Assembly: GCA_017562135.1 (NCBI GenBank)
Contig: QEYB01000850.1
Location: 372,001-436,000, forward strand
Origin: Dipylidium caninum
Lineage: Eukaryota > Platyhelminthes > Cestoda > Cyclophyllidea > Dipylidiidae
DNA: 64,000 bases
Direction of reading: 5' to 3'
The translations under genes were made by a program, and so were the position numbers. Below the pieces are notes generated by a model that was not told the origin of the DNA, did not search any database, and was given only the letters and a program-made list of their open reading frames with translations. Shown here in pieces: positions 61,980 to 64,000 of this stretch (its first letter is position 1; each line of letters opens with the position of its first letter).

Positions 61980-63647
61980 ATGCGAAGGGTTACTTTAAAC
62001 CTCCTACTTATCTTTGTTTCTGTATTGACGGAGAAATGTGACAAGGATTTTGACGTACATTTGAATACGATAATTCTTACCCATGCTTTCGGAGAAAAAC
62101 GGCGCAACTTTTATCCGAAAACTGATGGTTGATTCGTTAGATCAGTGCCTAAAGCATTGTTGCGACACAAGCGGATGCACAGTTGGTATTTACGGACCCA
62201 AGGTTTCAAAATGTCCATTGCGTTTCATTAAGTTTTGAAACAGTGTGAATAAATGCCGTTTCTTTTCTAGCGACGTAGTGTGTGTTTTCTCTTTAACTGT
62301 CAGAAGCCAAACGTATGCAATTTCACCACAGATTTGGACTATTCTGTTCTTGTTCGCCACTCTTCCTTGCCTGATTTGCTCAAAATATCTAAGGTTGATA
62401 CGCACCCGCAAGGTAAATATGACTTTGTTGTGGCTTTATTTGAATAAAGGGACTCTCCATGGAGCATGTAGCCCTCAAATGCCTTGCACTGGAGTAAATA
62501 ACATTTGTGATTCTGGTCAGTGTGTATGTAAACCCGGATTTGTAGCAAAAGAAAACGATTGTGGTAACTTCTCTCTGACTAACTTCGACATACCGACTAG
62601 TTCTTTCATTCTGTAGCAAACCAGAGCTTCAATTTCAGTGTGACGACGCCACCGCTTGCATAGCCCTATACGACGTTTGCAACGGAGTCGCAGAATGTCC
62701 TGACGGTTCCGATGAAGCTTCTTGTAATAGAGGTTCGTGACATAATGAAAATGCGCTTATTTTTTTCACTTCTACTGTGAAGCTTTTCGTTATAGAAACG
62801 CAAATATCAGAGAATCTAAAATCCATTTTGGAGCCTAAATCAGACACCCGAGGGCTAGCTAGACCTCGTTTTCTTAACGAACCAACGTTTTTGTTTCGGC
62901 ATGGTGAGCAGCGCCAAACATTGGAAAACCATTACGATTCGAAGGAACGTCCTTTGCGGAAACTTAAATTTGCTTCCGACTTTAGTTCACGCCACATCTA
63001 TGAAAGTGATAAGGAGTACTTTCCGTCGGCTTATTTTGGGTCCTTAGATTCAGAAACATCGTCTGTACTACTTCCCGAGGCACACAAGAAATATCAACAT
63101 TCCGAAGATGCTGTTAGCCAATTATTGGATGGCTCTCATAGATTTCGCTCCCGAAGTGGATATCCAACACACTTTATTGATGATTCCTATACTCCAAATG
63201 AAATTTTATCCGAACATCGTAAACTTATAGTCGGGAGACTTCCAACGCGATCGCATTACGTACCTATTAGGTACCTGGATGAGGGTGATGAGAAATACCC
63301 CAATGCACGCTACCGAAGTAATGACTTTTCTCGACAACCCAAATTGCGGCATCGGAAGACGGAACCGCTAGTAGAACACTCAAGTAATAGTTTTAAATTT
63401 TTTGTTTCTATTGCGTTGGCGTGAGCACTTCCGAGTTTATTTAATAAGATAAGCCTATGAATTCATTTTCTGATCGTCACCTACTTGTGTCATATAAGCA
63501 TCATTGGACAGGATGCCTAAATTCTTCGAAACCCTTACTTCACTAAACTATAAGTTATGTGGTATTTTTGTCCTTTTACTTATCAGTATGTGGCTACTGT
63601 CGCGCAGTACCCGTACTCAAGACGCCTATTCAATGTGCAGCGTTTAA
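61980..63647 (+). CDS. Type I membrane protein with MANSC, EB/EGF-like and LDL-receptor class A modules (LRP11/MANSC type)
   Basis: The exons are 61980-62054, 62095-62202, 62271-62412, 62450-62563, 62625-62732, 62796-63420 and 63512-63647. All phases agree, giving 435 residues. In order they encode a signal peptide (MRRVTLNLLLIFVSVLTEKC), a MANSC domain (DQCLKHCCDTSGCTVGIYG then VCFLFNCQKPNVC), a Cys-rich module (CTGVNNICDSGQCVCKPGF), an LDLa repeat with six Cys and the calcium motif CPDGSDE, about 210 charged low-complexity residues, a membrane helix (LCGIFVLLLISMWLL) and a short cytoplasmic tail. Introns are only 37-91 nt. The MANSC plus LDLa combination is that of LRP11-like proteins. The ligand and role are unknown. 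If the last intron is retained, the frame stops at 63424 without the membrane helix. No AATAAA follows the stop. Confidence 0.85.
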
Positions 63648-63702
63648 AAGAAAAACTGATGTAAAATCACCCCAAATTTAATGCTTTGTGCATCAATTTA
63701 CC

Positions 63703-63711
63703 TTAGTACAG
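63703..63711 (+). promoter_or_regulatory. Possible 3' splice (trans-splice) acceptor ahead of the right-edge gene
   Basis: The tract CATCAATTTACCTTAGTACAG offers AG acceptors at 63705-63706 and 63710-63711, lying between the stop of one gene and the ATG of the next. There is too little space for an ordinary promoter, so spliced-leader addition here is a reasonable guess. Position and consensus are the only support. Confidence 0.35.
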
Positions 63712-63733
63712 ATTAGTTATACGATTCTTTAAA

Positions 63734-64000
63734 ATGCTGCTTCGACTAACTACAGGAAAAGGTAAGTGTAACTGAATGATTTCGTAGAATAGCCCATTTC
63801 GGTGCTTACGATACAATCCACACCTGTTTTAAAATTCCAATGTTTTTTTACATCTACCATCTTGTTGCTTTCGAAGGTTTGAGTTCCTCTGCCCCTACCC
63901 ATGTTTTACCGTACTTATGCCAACTTCTAGCATCCCAATTTCATTCCAGGAAGTGTGGACGAGTTATATGATCATATTATTCACATATCTATAAGTAGAA
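63734..64000 (+). CDS. 5' end of a further gene, running off the window
   Basis: Exon 1 is 63734-63761 (MLLRLTTGK, consensus donor AAAG|GTAAGTG). Exon 2 starts at 63950 after a pyrimidine-rich acceptor (AATTTCATTCCAG) and stays open to the window end, giving GSVDELYDHIIHISISR. Phase 1 is kept across the 188-nt intron. Only 26 residues are visible, too few to name the family. The ATG comes 86 bases after the preceding gene's stop. Confidence 0.5.

Noticed and set aside
62245..62616. Continuous plus-strand frame of 123 codons over the MANSC/LDLa gene
   Set aside because: It reads through two introns and scrambles the MANSC domain. The spliced model restores a full MANSC cysteine pattern and in-phase joins.

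Overview
The window is nuclear DNA of an invertebrate animal, most likely a flatworm and probably a tapeworm. It is AT-leaning and gene-sparse. All coding sequence is split by GT-AG introns that range from about 37 nt to several kb, and it carries decayed mariner transposons. Mixing tiny and very large introns is typical of platyhelminths. The genus cannot be told from the sequence alone. No prokaryotic features, rRNA, intact tRNA or CRISPR were seen.

Layout, left to right. (1) 1061-4042, minus strand: eight exons of an SLC6 serotonin-transporter-type gene. They cover the N-terminus through transmembrane segment 8, and the rest is not in the window. (2) 7419-7758, plus strand: a small two-exon gene for a 99-residue protein I do not recognise, with a 40-nt intron. 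(3) 8629-56639, minus strand: one gene of about 48 kb. I could thread 22 exon segments through it in a single consistent reading phase, giving about 1,667 residues. Its N- and C-terminal parts resemble the centrosomal/microtubule protein CEP170. Several of its introns hold mariner remnants. The stretch 32.0-42.7 kb carries a roughly 2.5-kb inverted duplication whose arms flank one internal exon. (4) 56.6-62.0 kb: a divergent intergenic region with no supported gene. (5) 61980-63647, plus strand: a seven-exon gene for a type I membrane protein with signal peptide, MANSC domain, a cysteine-rich EB/EGF-like module, an LDL-receptor class A repeat and a C-terminal transmembrane helix (LRP11/MANSC type). 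(6) 63734-64000, plus strand: the first two exons of a further gene that runs off the window, starting only 86 bases after the previous stop codon.

The transporter and the CEP170-like gene share a strand, and the small gene lies between them, convergent with the CEP170-like gene. The two right-hand genes form a tight same-strand pair, which could be a trans-spliced operon-like unit. Apart from that pair, nothing suggests the genes work in one pathway. Exon borders come from reading frame, phase continuity and splice consensus only, with no transcript evidence. The weakest part of the large gene model is 17-26 kb.
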